DNA of 36,213 nt from an uncultured Lachnospiraceae bacterium (lineage in GTDB: Bacteria; Bacillota; Clostridia; Lachnospirales; Lachnospiraceae), in the NCBI GenBank assembly GCA_946536155.1, contig CAMNEB010000009.1:1-36213 (forward strand), in the 5' to 3' direction. The number at the start of each line of letters is the position of its first letter. Position 1 is the stretch's first letter. The position numbers were made by a program, and so were the translations under genes. The notes below the pieces were generated by a model. That model searched no databases. It worked only from the letters and a program-made list of their open reading frames with translations, and was not told the DNA's origin. Positions 8,765 through 18,907 of the stretch are shown one piece after another.

Positions 8765-9850
8765 ATGAAACTTAATATTGTTTGTATTCCCGGAGACGGG
8801 ATAGGACCCGAAATAGTCGCCCAGGCGAAGAAGGTTCTCGATAAGGTTACAGCGGTTTACGGTCATGAGATCGTATTTACGGATATTCTCATGGGAGGCG
8901 CATCGATAGACGCATGCGGCGAACCTCTCACTCAGGAGGCGATAGATACCGCCAAGGCAGCGGATGCGGTGCTCATGGGTTCCATCGGCGGAAATACCAC
9001 CACCAGTCCCTGGTACAAGCTTCCTCCCGAGAAGAGACCCGAAGCAGGTCTTCTTAAGATCAGAAAAGAGCTGGGACTGTTCGCAAACCTCCGTCCCGCT
9101 TATCTGTTCCCCGAGCTTGCTGCGGCATGTCCGCTTGCAAAAGGTACATCGGACAAGGGCTTTGATCTTCTCATCATGAGAGAACTCACCGGAGGACTGT
9201 ATTTCGGCGCAAGACACACAGAAGTAATAGACGGGGTAAGGACTGCCGTCGATACCCTTACATATAACGAGAATGAGATCAGAAGGATCGCGGTAAAGGC
9301 TTTTGAAGCCGCAAGGAAGAGAAAGGGAAAGGTTACCTCCGTAGATAAGGCAAACGTTCTTGATTCATCCAGACTCTGGAGAGCAGTGACCGCTGAGGTT
9401 GCGGCAGATTATCCCGATGTCACCCTTGAGAACATGCTCGTTGATAACTGCGCTATGCAGCTTGTCAAGGATCCCGCTCAGTTTGACGTCATCCTCACGG
9501 AGAACATGTTCGGCGATATTCTTTCCGACGAAGCCAGCATGATCACGGGCTCCATTGGAATGCTCTCGTCTGCATCCTTAAATGAGACCAGGTTCGGACT
9601 TTATGAGCCCAGCCACGGATCCGCTCCCGATATCGCGGGAATGGACATCGCAAATCCCATCGCCACCATTCTTTCCGCGTCAATGATGCTCAGATATTCA
9701 TTCGATCTGAACAAAGAGGCTGACAGCATCGAAGAAGCCGTCAAAGCGGTACTTAAGGAAGGCTACAGAACAGGCGACATCTATACAGAAGGCACCGTAA
9801 AGGTGGGCTGTAACGAGATGGGCAGTCTTATAAGCGACAGGATAAAATAA
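8765..9850 (+). CDS. leuB: 3-isopropylmalate dehydrogenase
   Basis: GDGIGPEIV, RELTGGLYFGARH, HGSAPDIAGMDIANPIATILSASMMLRYS. Confidence 0.97.
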   Translation: MKLNIVCIPGDGIGPEIVAQAKKVLDKVTAVYGHEIVFTDILMGGASIDACGEPLTQEAIDTAKAADAVLMGSIGGNTTTSPWYKLPPEKRPEAGLLKIRKELGLFANLRPAYLFPELAAACPLAKGTSDKGFDLLIMRELTGGLYFGARHTEVIDGVRTAVDTLTYNENEIRRIAVKAFEAARKRKGKVTSVDKANVLDSSRLWRAVTAEVAADYPDVTLENMLVDNCAMQLVKDPAQFDVILTENMFGDILSDEASMITGSIGMLSSASLNETRFGLYEPSHGSAPDIAGMDIANPIATILSASMMLRYSFDLNKEADSIEEAVKAVLKEGYRTGDIYTEGTVKVGCNEMGSLISDRIK

Positions 9851-9880
9851 TAAAGCGCGTACGCGGGAAAGGGAATATAT

Positions 9881-11554
9881 ATGAGAAGTGATTCCGTAAA
9901 GGTAGGAGACGCACAGGCGCCTCACAGAAGTCTTTTTAATGCACTTGGTTTTACCGAGGAGGAGAGAAACCGCCCTCTTATCGGTATCGTTACATCCTAC
10001 AATGAGATCGTACCCGGACATATGAATCTGGATAAGATAGCAGAGGCAGTAAAGCTCGGCGTTGCAATGGCCGGAGGAACTCCCGTGCTGTTCCCTGCGA
10101 TCGCTGTCTGCGACGGTATCGCAATGGGACACATCGGAATGAAATATTCACTGGTCACCAGGGATCTTATCGCCGATTCTACCGAGTGCATGGCTATGGC
10201 ACACGGTTTTGACGGACTCGTATGTATCCCCAACTGCGACAAGAACGTTCCCGGCCTTCTCATGGCTGCGGCAAGGGTAAATATCCCCACCGTATTCGTA
10301 TCCGGAGGCCCCATGCTTGCAGGACGTGTCAAGGGCTGCAAGAGGAGCCTTTCATCCATGTTCGAAGCCGTGGGTACATATGCTGCGGGAAATATGACAA
10401 AAGAAGAGCTTACCGAGTTCGAAGAGAAGGTATGCCCCACCTGCGGATCGTGTTCCGGAATGTATACCGCAAATTCCATGAACTGTCTCACCGAAGCCAT
10501 CGGTATGGGACTTAAGGGTAACGGAACCATTCCCGCCGTATATTCCGAGCGTATCAGACTTGCAAAGCATGCCGGAATGAAGGTCATGGAGCTTGTTGAA
10601 AAGAATATCAGACCCAGGGATATCATGACCGCAAAGGCATTCAAGAATGCCCTTACCGTTGATATGGCTCTCGGATGCTCTACAAATACCATGCTCCACA
10701 TCCCCGCCATCGCTAAAGAGGCAGGTGTTGAACTCAATATGGAAATGGTCAACGAGCTTTCCGGAAAGACTCCCAACCTCTGCCATCTCGCACCTGCAGG
10801 TCCCACCTACATGGAAGACCTTAACGAGGCAGGCGGAGTATATGCAGTCATGAATGAGCTCTCCAAGAAGGGCCTCATCGAGGAAGACTGCCTCACCGTA
10901 AACGGAACCACCATCGGTGAGAATATCAAAAACTGCATCAACAAGGATCCCGAGGTCATAAGACCCATCGACAATCCTTATCAGGCAACCGGAGGCATCG
11001 CCGTTCTCAAGGGAAATCTCGCACCCGACACAGGTGTCGTAAAACAATCTGCAGTTGCTCCCGAGATGCTGGTTCACGAGGGACCCGCAAGAGTATTCGA
11101 CTGCGAAGAAGATGCGATCGCTGCTATCAAGGGCGGCAAGATCGTCAGCGGTGATGTTGTTGTCATCAGATATGAAGGACCTAAGGGCGGACCCGGAATG
11201 AGAGAGATGCTCAATCCCACATCCGCTATCGCGGGAATGGGTCTCGGATCCACCGTTGCACTCATTACCGACGGACGTTTCTCAGGCGCATCCAGAGGAG
11301 CTTCCATAGGTCATGTATCACCCGAAGCCGCTGTAGGCGGACCTATCGCTCTTGTAAAAGAAGGAGATATCATCTCCATCGATATCCCCGCACGTAAGCT
11401 CGATGTCAGGGTTTCCGATGAGGAGATGGCAAAGAGAAAGGCAGAGTGGACTCCCAGGGAGCCCAAGGTAAATACGGGATATCTCGCTCGTTACAGAGAG
11501 CTCGTGACCAGCGGCAACAGAGGTGCCGTTCTCGAGATACCCCGCAAGGATTGA
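9881..11554 (+). CDS. ilvD: Dihydroxy-acid dehydratase
   Basis: [68 protein letters not shown]. Confidence 0.98.
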   Translation: MRSDSVKVGDAQAPHRSLFNALGFTEEERNRPLIGIVTSYNEIVPGHMNLDKIAEAVKLGVAMAGGTPVLFPAIAVCDGIAMGHIGMKYSLVTRDLIADSTECMAMAHGFDGLVCIPNCDKNVPGLLMAAARVNIPTVFVSGGPMLAGRVKGCKRSLSSMFEAVGTYAAGNMTKEELTEFEEKVCPTCGSCSGMYTANSMNCLTEAIGMGLKGNGTIPAVYSERIRLAKHAGMKVMELVEKNIRPRDIMTAKAFKNALTVDMALGCSTNTMLHIPAIAKEAGVELNMEMVNELSGKTPNLCHLAPAGPTYMEDLNEAGGVYAVMNELSKKGLIEEDCLTVNGTTIGENIKNCINKDPEVIRPIDNPYQATGGIAVLKGNLAPDTGVVKQSAVAPEMLVHEGPARVFDCEEDAIAAIKGGKIVSGDVVVIRYEGPKGGPGMREMLNPTSAIAGMGLGSTVALITDGRFSGASRGASIGHVSPEAAVGGPIALVKEGDIISIDIPARKLDVRVSDEEMAKRKAEWTPREPKVNTGYLARYRELVTSGNRGAVLEIPRKD

Positions 11555-11601
11555 TAAGTGCCCGGACGTAAATAAAAAAACAGTTAGGAGAGTTTCTGAA
11601 T

Positions 11602-13281
11602 ATGGAGATGAACGGTTCTGAAATAGTTATCGCCTGTCTCAAGGAGCAGGGAGTTGATACGGTGTTCGGTTATCCCGGCGGAACGATACTGAACATCTAT
11701 GATGCGCTTTACAAGCATCAGGATGAGATCAGACACGTCCTTACCAGCCACGAGCAGGGTGCCGCACATGCTGCGGACGGTTATGCCAGGGCTACAGGCA
11801 AGGTCGGTGTGTGTATGGCCACTTCCGGCCCCGGTGCCACCAACCTCGTAACGGGTATCGCCACAGCATATATGGATTCCGTTCCTCTTGTTGCCATAAC
11901 AGCTAACGTTGCGCTTCCCGCACTTGGCAAGGATTCGTTCCAGGAGATCGATATCGCAGGTGTTACCATGCCCATAACAAAGCATGGTTTCATCGTAAAG
12001 AATATCGAAGACCTTGCCCCCACTCTCAGGAAGGCATTTAAGATAGCTAAGACCGGACGTCCCGGCCCCGTGCTTGTGGACATAACAAAGGATGTCACCG
12101 CTGCGGTGACTGATTATGAGCCTGTTAATCCCGCAGAACCCGAGAGGAAGTCCCATTATACCGAGCAGGATCTTACCAGGGTTGCGGAGATGCTCTGCAA
12201 GGCTAAAAAGCCCTTTATCTATGTGGGGGGCGGAGCCATCATTTCTGATGCATCCGAAGAGGTTGCACAGCTTGCCCAGCTTTTGGATGCCCCTGTCTGC
12301 GATACTCTTATGGCAAAGGGTGCTTTTGACGGAAACAGCAGCAGATATACCGGCATGATCGGAATGCACGGAACAAAGGCTTCAAACCTCGGAGTCACAG
12401 AATGCGATCTTCTTATCGCTCTCGGTGCAAGATTTTCTGACAGAGTTATCGGAAAACCCTCCAGATTTGCCGAAAATGCGAAGATCGTACATCTGGATGT
12501 GGATGCTGCCGAGATCAACAAAAATATCAAGGTCGATGCATCTCTTGTGGGAGATCTTAAGACAACACTGACAGCTCTCAATCCCCTCATCACCAAGCAG
12601 GATCATTCCGAATGGATGGAGCATATTGCGGAGCTTAAAGCAAAGTATCCTCTTTCATATGATGAGGATAAGCTGACCTGCCCCTACATCATTTCGGAGA
12701 TAGACCGTATCACCGAAGGAAAGGCAGTCATCACCACGGATGTGGGCCAGCATCAGATGTGGGCAGCCCAGTTCTATCACTATACTAAGCCCAGGACCTT
12801 CCTTTCATCCGGCGGACTCGGAACAATGGGTTATGGCCTTGGCGCATGTATAGGAGCACAGGTCGGAAGACCCGATGATATCTGCATAAACATTGCGGGA
12901 GACGGCTGCTTCAGGATGAACATGCAGGAGCTTGCCACCGCTTCAAGATACAACATCCCCGTTATCGAGATAGTCATCAACAACCATGTTCTCGGAATGG
13001 TAAGACAGTGGCAGACTCTTTTCTACGGAAAGAGATATTCACAGACCGTATTGAACGATAAGGTTGATTTCTGCAAGGTTGCGGAAGGCCTCGGATGCAA
13101 AGCGATAAGGATCACAAAGCGCGAAGAGGTCGAAGGCGCTTTGAAGGAAGCAATCAAAGCAAAATGTCCCGTGGTCATCGACTGCATCATCAATGAAGAT
13201 GACAAGGTATTCCCCATGGTTCCCGCAGGCGCACCTCTCAGTGATGTGTTTGATGAGAAAGATATGAAGGATAAGCAGTAA
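11602..13281 (+). CDS. ilvB: Acetolactate synthase large subunit (acetohydroxyacid synthase)
   Basis: VFGYPGGTILNIYDAL, TSHEQGAAHAADGYARATGKVGV, TPP motif GDGCFRMNMQELATASRYNIPV, VLGMVRQWQ. Confidence 0.97.
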   Translation: MEMNGSEIVIACLKEQGVDTVFGYPGGTILNIYDALYKHQDEIRHVLTSHEQGAAHAADGYARATGKVGVCMATSGPGATNLVTGIATAYMDSVPLVAITANVALPALGKDSFQEIDIAGVTMPITKHGFIVKNIEDLAPTLRKAFKIAKTGRPGPVLVDITKDVTAAVTDYEPVNPAEPERKSHYTEQDLTRVAEMLCKAKKPFIYVGGGAIISDASEEVAQLAQLLDAPVCDTLMAKGAFDGNSSRYTGMIGMHGTKASNLGVTECDLLIALGARFSDRVIGKPSRFAENAKIVHLDVDAAEINKNIKVDASLVGDLKTTLTALNPLITKQDHSEWMEHIAELKAKYPLSYDEDKLTCPYIISEIDRITEGKAVITTDVGQHQMWAAQFYHYTKPRTFLSSGGLGTMGYGLGACIGAQVGRPDDICINIAGDGCFRMNMQELATASRYNIPVIEIVINNHVLGMVRQWQTLFYGKRYSQTVLNDKVDFCKVAEGLGCKAIRITKREEVEGALKEAIKAKCPVVIDCIINEDDKVFPMVPAGAPLSDVFDEKDMKDKQ

Positions 13282-13283
13282 GT

Positions 13284-14723
13284 ATGTCGGAAGAAACCAA
13301 GGAAAAAAGCCCCGTCAGAGCGGCCGTTATATGTCTGTCCGCAATTGCCGTTCTGGCCGGTGTTATCTATCTCGCGGCTTCATGTTATTTTATCGGCAGA
13401 TTCCTTCCCAACACCTGGATAGGTGATGTGTACTGTACGGGCAAGGATATCGATTCGGTGGCAAGGGAGCTGAACGAAAAGATGATCATACCGGATATCA
13501 GGATCTCCTGGTCGATGGACGGTGAAGAGGATTCGGTCATTTCGTCGGAGCTCATAGATTACAGGTACGATCTGGAAAATGCGATATACGGCGTGATAGA
13601 TACGCAGAATCCTTTTTCCTGGCCTGCAGCGCTTTTCAGCAGGCAGGTCCTTGATCTTCAGCCTGTGATCACATATGACGAGGAAAAACTCCGTACCGTT
13701 TTTAATTCCCTGTCTCCCGTTAAGGATGAGGTGTCGGATATACCGGAATTTTCCATCAGGTTCGATCCCGAAACAGGCTATTATTCCTACGACAATCACC
13801 ACAGGAGACTTGATGTCGAAAAAGCATACAGCGCCCTTAAGTCATCGCTTAATAACGGCGTTCTGCTGCTTACTCTCGATGAGTCATATTTCAGGGATAT
13901 CCCTTATTCCGTCTCCGAAATGCGTTCCATAGATGAATTCAAGAGCATCTCGGCTTTCCTTGATACGGATCTTGTTTACGATATGGGAGCCGAGCAGATA
14001 AAGTTTGACTCTTCCGTAATGAGTTTTCTGGTACTTTCAGAAAACGGTATGCCTGTAAAGGATGCATACGGTCATTATCAGATAGATGATGAGGCCGTTG
14101 TTAAGTGGGTCGACGATCTGTGCGATGCATATGATACATACGGACGCGACAGGAAATTCAAGTCTTCATCCGGCAGGGAAGTGACCATACCGGCGACATA
14201 TTCGACATATGGCACGGAGCTTGACCATGATGCGGAGGAAGCTTATCTTCTTGAAATGATCCATTCGGATGATATAAGGGACGGAAAACCTGATGTGCAT
14301 ATCCCCAAATACATCCGGCAGGAGGCTTTCAGAGGACAAAACGACATAGGCGATACTTTCATCGAAGTAGATCTTACGGACCAGTACCTGTATTACTACA
14401 AGAACGGCGAACTGCTCTGGGAGACCGATATCGTGTCAGGCGACATCCCCAAGGGTTGGACCACACCGAGAGGAGTTTTTGCGATAAACGGCAAAGCTAC
14501 CGACCAGTGGCTATGGGGCAAGGACTATATGGACTTTGTTTCATACTGGATGCCTTATTTCAGAGGTTACGGCCTACACGATTCCGACTGGAGGGATGAA
14601 TGGGGCGGAGAGATCTACACCTATGACGGTTCCCACGGCTGTATCAACATGAACAAGGAATCCGCAGCCTTTCTCTACGAGAATGTGGAAATAGGCACAC
14701 CCGTGGTCGTATATGATTATTAA
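13284..14723 (+). CDS. L,D-transpeptidase (YkuD domain) with N-terminal TM and peptidoglycan-binding-like domain
   Basis: YGLHDSDW...YDGSHGCINMN catalytic motif, N-terminal TM segment, C-terminal EIGTPVVVYDY. Confidence 0.93.
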   Translation: MSEETKEKSPVRAAVICLSAIAVLAGVIYLAASCYFIGRFLPNTWIGDVYCTGKDIDSVARELNEKMIIPDIRISWSMDGEEDSVISSELIDYRYDLENAIYGVIDTQNPFSWPAALFSRQVLDLQPVITYDEEKLRTVFNSLSPVKDEVSDIPEFSIRFDPETGYYSYDNHHRRLDVEKAYSALKSSLNNGVLLLTLDESYFRDIPYSVSEMRSIDEFKSISAFLDTDLVYDMGAEQIKFDSSVMSFLVLSENGMPVKDAYGHYQIDDEAVVKWVDDLCDAYDTYGRDRKFKSSSGREVTIPATYSTYGTELDHDAEEAYLLEMIHSDDIRDGKPDVHIPKYIRQEAFRGQNDIGDTFIEVDLTDQYLYYYKNGELLWETDIVSGDIPKGWTTPRGVFAINGKATDQWLWGKDYMDFVSYWMPYFRGYGLHDSDWRDEWGGEIYTYDGSHGCINMNKESAAFLYENVEIGTPVVVYDY

Positions 14724-14787
14724 GTTGACTTAACCGTTTCAAAAGTATATTTTAAAGAAGTTATTATTTTTTTATCCCGGAGGCAAG

Positions 14788-14833
14788 GCGAAAGCAGATC
14801 TTTCGCTCTCATAAACAAAAGTCGCAGGGCGAC
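14788..14833 (+). promoter_or_regulatory. Structured 5' leader of serC: two consecutive hairpins
   Basis: GCGAAAG-CAGAT-CTTTCGC (14788-14806) and GTCGC-AGG-GCGAC (14821-14833), just upstream of the serC RBS AAGGAGG. Confidence 0.5.
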
Positions 14834-14852
14834 GAATTAAGGAGGAAGAGAA

Positions 14853-15935
14853 ATGTCCAGAGTTTACAATTTCTCAGCAGGACCCGCAGTATTACCTGAG
14901 GAGGTTCTCAAAGAAGCAGCAGAGGAGATGATGGATTATAAGGGATCCGGTCAGTCCGTTATGGAGATGAGCCACAGATCCAAGGTTTATGACACCATTA
15001 TCAAGGAAGCTGAAGCAGATCTTAGGGAACTCATGAATATCCCTGACAATTACAAGGTATTGTTCCTTCAGGGCGGTGCTTCACAGTTCTTTGCGGAAGT
15101 TCCCATGAACATGATGAAGAACAAGAAGGCCGGATATATCATCACCGGTCAGTGGGCCAAGAAAGCTTACCAGGAGGCCAAGATTTACGGAGAGGCTGTT
15201 GAACTTGCTTCATCCGCAGACAAGACTTTCAGCTATATTCCCGATGTTTCCGATCTTCCTATCACCGATGATATGGACTATGTCTACATCTGTGAGAACA
15301 ACACCATCTACGGAACCAAGTATAAGACCCTTCCCAACACAAAGGGAAAGACTCTTGTAGCCGATGTTTCTTCCTGCTTCCTTTCCGAGCCCGTTGATGT
15401 TACCAAGTACGGTGTCATCTACGGCGGCGTTCAGAAGAACGTAGGACCTGCAGGATGCGTTATCGCTATCATCAGAGAGGATCTCATCACCGATGATGTT
15501 CTTCCCGGAACTCCCACCATGCTCAAGTGGAAGACCCAGGCTGACAATGATTCTCTTTACAATACTCCTCCCTGCTACACCATCTATATCTGCGGCAAGG
15601 TATTCAAGTGGCTGAAGAAGATGGGCGGACTTGAGGAGATGAAGAGGAGAAACGAGGAGAAGGCTAAGATCCTTTATGATTTCCTCGATGAGTCCAAGCT
15701 TTTCAAGGGAACCGTCGTAAAAGAGGACAGATCCCTTATGAACGTTCCTTTCGTTACCGGAAATGAAGAGCTTGATGCAAAGTTTGTCAAAGAAGCTACC
15801 GAGGCAGGTTTTGTAAACCTCAAGGGACACAGAACCGTCGGCGGCATGAGAGCTTCCATCTACAACGCTATGCCCAGGGAAGGTGTTGAGAAGCTTGTTG
15901 AGTTCATGAAGAAATTCGAGGCTGAGAACGCCTGA
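14853..15935 (+). CDS. serC: Phosphoserine aminotransferase
   Basis: VYNFSAGPAVLPEEVL, LFLQGGASQFFAEVPMN, GGVQKNVGPAGC (PLP Lys). Confidence 0.97.
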   Translation: MSRVYNFSAGPAVLPEEVLKEAAEEMMDYKGSGQSVMEMSHRSKVYDTIIKEAEADLRELMNIPDNYKVLFLQGGASQFFAEVPMNMMKNKKAGYIITGQWAKKAYQEAKIYGEAVELASSADKTFSYIPDVSDLPITDDMDYVYICENNTIYGTKYKTLPNTKGKTLVADVSSCFLSEPVDVTKYGVIYGGVQKNVGPAGCVIAIIREDLITDDVLPGTPTMLKWKTQADNDSLYNTPPCYTIYICGKVFKWLKKMGGLEEMKRRNEEKAKILYDFLDESKLFKGTVVKEDRSLMNVPFVTGNEELDAKFVKEATEAGFVNLKGHRTVGGMRASIYNAMPREGVEKLVEFMKKFEAENA

Positions 15936-15962
15936 TAGACAGCCTCTTGAAAGGAGATTCAT

Positions 15963-17129
15963 ATGTTTAAGATCAATTGCCTTAATCCGATTTCCCAGGT
16001 GGGTCTTGCAGATCTTACCTCCGATTTCGCCATCACCGACAAGTTTGAGGATGCAGAGGGTGTACTTGTAAGAAGCGCATCCATGCATGAGCTTGAGCTT
16101 CCTTCATCTCTTCTTGCAGTCGCAAGAGCAGGTGCGGGCGTTAACAATATCCCCCTTGATAAGTGCGCAGAGAAGGGAATCGTTGTTTTCAATACTCCCG
16201 GTGCAAACGCAAACGGCGTTAAGGAGCTCGTTATCGCAGGAATGCTCCTTGCAGCCCGTGATATCGTAGGCGGTATCGACTGGATCAAGGAGAATGCATC
16301 CGATCCCGATATCGCAAAGACTGCCGAGAAGCAGAAGAAGAACTACGCAGGAACCGAGATTGCCGGCAAGAAGCTCGGTGTCATCGGACTCGGTGCCATC
16401 GGTGTCAAGGTTGCAAACGCAGCTCTTCACCTCGGAATGGATGTTTACGGATACGATCCTTACCTGAGCGTAAATGCAGCATGGAATCTCTCCAGAAGCG
16501 TTCATCATGTTGAGAAGGTAGAAGAGATCTACAAGGAGTGCGATTACATCACCATCCATGTTCCCCTTCTTGATTCCACCAAGGGCAGCATCAACCGTGA
16601 AGCCATTTCCATGATGAAGGACGGCGTCGTCATCATCAACTATTCACGTGACCTTCTTGTTTCCGAGACCGATATGCTCGAGGCTCTCAAGAACGGAAAG
16701 GTTGCAAGATACGTATCTGATTTCCCCAATCCCACCACAGCAGGACAGCCCGGAGTCATCCTTACTCCCCATCTCGGAGCAAGTACCGAAGAGTCCGAAG
16801 ACAACTGCGCTAAGATGGCTGTTGAGGAGATCATGGATTACCTCAACAACGGAAACATCAAGAATTCCGTAAACTTCCCCGCACTTGACATGGGTCCCTG
16901 CGACAACAAGGGCAGGATCGAGGTCTTCCACAAGAATCAGGCAAATATGATCACCCAGTTCACCGCAGTCATCGGTGCAGAGAAGATCAACATCTCCGAT
17001 ATGATGAACAAGTCAAGAGGAGACTATGCAGTAACAATGCTCGATCTCGACGATGTTCCCACCGAGCATCTTGTTGAGAAGCTCTCCGCAGCAGAGGGAG
17101 TCATCAGAGTACGTATAGTCAAGGGATGA
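15963..17129 (+). CDS. serA: D-3-phosphoglycerate dehydrogenase (short clostridial-type, C-terminal ACT domain)
   Basis: KKLGVIGLGAIGVKVANAA Rossmann motif, TPHLGASTEESEDNCA, C-terminal ACT-like ITQFTAVIGAEKINISDMMNKSRGDYAVTMLDLD; follows serC. Confidence 0.94.
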   Translation: MFKINCLNPISQVGLADLTSDFAITDKFEDAEGVLVRSASMHELELPSSLLAVARAGAGVNNIPLDKCAEKGIVVFNTPGANANGVKELVIAGMLLAARDIVGGIDWIKENASDPDIAKTAEKQKKNYAGTEIAGKKLGVIGLGAIGVKVANAALHLGMDVYGYDPYLSVNAAWNLSRSVHHVEKVEEIYKECDYITIHVPLLDSTKGSINREAISMMKDGVVIINYSRDLLVSETDMLEALKNGKVARYVSDFPNPTTAGQPGVILTPHLGASTEESEDNCAKMAVEEIMDYLNNGNIKNSVNFPALDMGPCDNKGRIEVFHKNQANMITQFTAVIGAEKINISDMMNKSRGDYAVTMLDLDDVPTEHLVEKLSAAEGVIRVRIVKG

Positions 17130-17146
17130 TCCTTACATGATACTTT

Positions 17147-17175
17147 AAAGGGACGCCGTATGGCGTCCCTTTTTT
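17147..17175 (+). terminator. Rho-independent terminator after serA
   Basis: AAAGGGACGCC-GTAT-GGCGTCCCTTTTTT. Confidence 0.92.
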
Positions 17176-17233
17176 GGATGATGATCGTTTCTGTCCTTAT
17201 TTATTGTTATCCGGGCGAAATTCGCCACGTGAA

Positions 17234-17500
17234 TTATCTTTTCTTGTCGTCATCCTCGATATCTTTGAGGGATTCCTGAAGCTTGTTCTCCATCTCAAGA
17301 GCATTTTCGCTGGCAAGATCCATATATTCGATAAAGATATCGCTTAAGGGTTTGCCCTGCTCATCGGCGATCTCCTGCATGATGGGCTTTAGCATCTCAA
17401 GCTGGTATGAGATGGCTGTTTTCTGGGGATCTATATCGGCCATTACCTTCTCTGCGTAATCATTTATTCTTTTTAAAAATTCGTGCTGTTCTTTTGTCAT
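17234..17500 (-). CDS. Small hypothetical, helical acidic/charged protein
   Basis: ORF in a gap otherwise free of plus-strand genes; ATG at 17500 preceded by AAGGTG on minus strand; track start 17509 is GTG. Confidence 0.65.
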   Translation of the reverse strand: MTKEQHEFLKRINDYAEKVMADIDPQKTAISYQLEMLKPIMQEIADEQGKPLSDIFIEYMDLASENALEMENKLQESLKDIEDDDKKR

Positions 17501-17648
17501 GATATACACCTTCTTTTTCCTTGTATCTTACGTTCAGTCACTGATTATACCACAGTCCGCCTATTGTTTGTACCTGATTAAAATGATAAAATATCTGTTG
17601 GTTTTCGGCATGCCCGGAAGCAAATAAAACAACTTATGGAGAGAGAAA

Positions 17649-18890
17649 ATGGCTGACGTAAGACCTTTTAATGCATACAGGCCCAAAAAGGGCATGGAAA
17701 GCGTTATCGCCGCACTTCCCTATGATGTTTACAACAGGGCGGAGAGCTGTGAGATCGTTAAGAACAATCCCGAATCCTTCCTTGCGATAGACAGGGCGGA
17801 GACCCAGTTTTCCGATGATGTTGATACATATGACGACAGAGTTTACGCAAAGGCTGCCGAGATGATAAGAGAGAGGATCGATGACGGCCGCTTTGTGCGT
17901 GATGAAGGAGAACCCGGTTATTATCTCTATGAGCTCACAATGGACGGAAGATCCCAGACCGGTATAGTGGCCTGCGCTTCCATTGATGATTATGTGAGCG
18001 GCACCATCAAAAAGCACGAGAATACAAGAGCTGACAAAGAGGTTGACCGCATCCGCCACGTAGATACAACGGGCTTCCAGACCGGGCCTATTTTCCTTGC
18101 CTACAGGCACAATGACATGCTCTCTGCCATCATAAGCGCTGTTAAGAAAGGCGAGGCTGACTGCGATTTTACATCGGATGACGGAATAAGGCACAGAGTA
18201 TTTTCCATAAAGGATCATGATAAGGTGGAAGCCATAAGGCTTGCTTTCTCCGATATGAACGCTCTATATATCGCCGACGGACACCACAGGTGTGCAAGTG
18301 CCGTCAAGGTCGGACTTAAGAGAAGAGAGGAAAATCCCGGATATACCGGAAATGAGGAGTTTAATTATTTCCTCAGTGTCATCTTCCCTGACGATGAGCT
18401 CAAGATAATGGACTACAACCGCGTGATCAGGGATCTGAACGGTCTGTCTGAGGTTCAGTTCTTTAATGAGGTCATCGCAAGGTTTGAGGTCTGTGACGCC
18501 AAGAAATACTATTCTCCCGAGGATAAGGGACTTTTCGGAATGTACATTTCCGGCAAGTGGTACAAACTCAGAGCTCATCATGACCTTAAATCGGATGATC
18601 CCGTAAAGGGGCTTGATGTTTCCGTGCTTCAGGACGGTCTCCTCGGACCTGTTCTCGGCATAGGAGATCCCAGGACGGATAAAAGGATCGATTTTGTGGG
18701 CGGAATAAGAGGCCTTGGGGAACTTGAGAGAAGGTGCAGCGAGGATATGACGGTTGCTTTCTCAATGCATCCCACATCCATCGAGGAGCTTTTTGAAGTG
18801 GCGGATGCGGGGCTTTTAATGCCTCCCAAGTCGACTTGGTTTGAGCCCAAGTTAAGAAGCGGACTCTTCCTTCACAAAATAGATGAATGA
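17649..18890 (+). CDS. DUF1015 family protein
   Basis: VRPFNAYRPKKG...VIAALPYDVYNRAE, LYIADGHHRCASAVKV; association with serC-serA. Confidence 0.88.
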   Translation: MADVRPFNAYRPKKGMESVIAALPYDVYNRAESCEIVKNNPESFLAIDRAETQFSDDVDTYDDRVYAKAAEMIRERIDDGRFVRDEGEPGYYLYELTMDGRSQTGIVACASIDDYVSGTIKKHENTRADKEVDRIRHVDTTGFQTGPIFLAYRHNDMLSAIISAVKKGEADCDFTSDDGIRHRVFSIKDHDKVEAIRLAFSDMNALYIADGHHRCASAVKVGLKRREENPGYTGNEEFNYFLSVIFPDDELKIMDYNRVIRDLNGLSEVQFFNEVIARFEVCDAKKYYSPEDKGLFGMYISGKWYKLRAHHDLKSDDPVKGLDVSVLQDGLLGPVLGIGDPRTDKRIDFVGGIRGLGELERRCSEDMTVAFSMHPTSIEELFEVADAGLLMPPKSTWFEPKLRSGLFLHKIDE

Positions 18891-18907
18891 AATCGGAGCA
18901 ATGAGAG

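Noticed and set aside
9997-12369. Long minus-strand ORFs (269, 241 and 261 aa) opposite ilvD/ilvB
   Set aside because: Antisense shadows of strongly conserved enzymes; no RBS or recognisable protein features.
15210-16088. 292-aa minus-strand ORF antisense to serC
   Set aside because: Spans serC and the serA start on the opposite strand; composition is a shadow of codon usage, no domain signature, and plus-strand genes are unambiguous.
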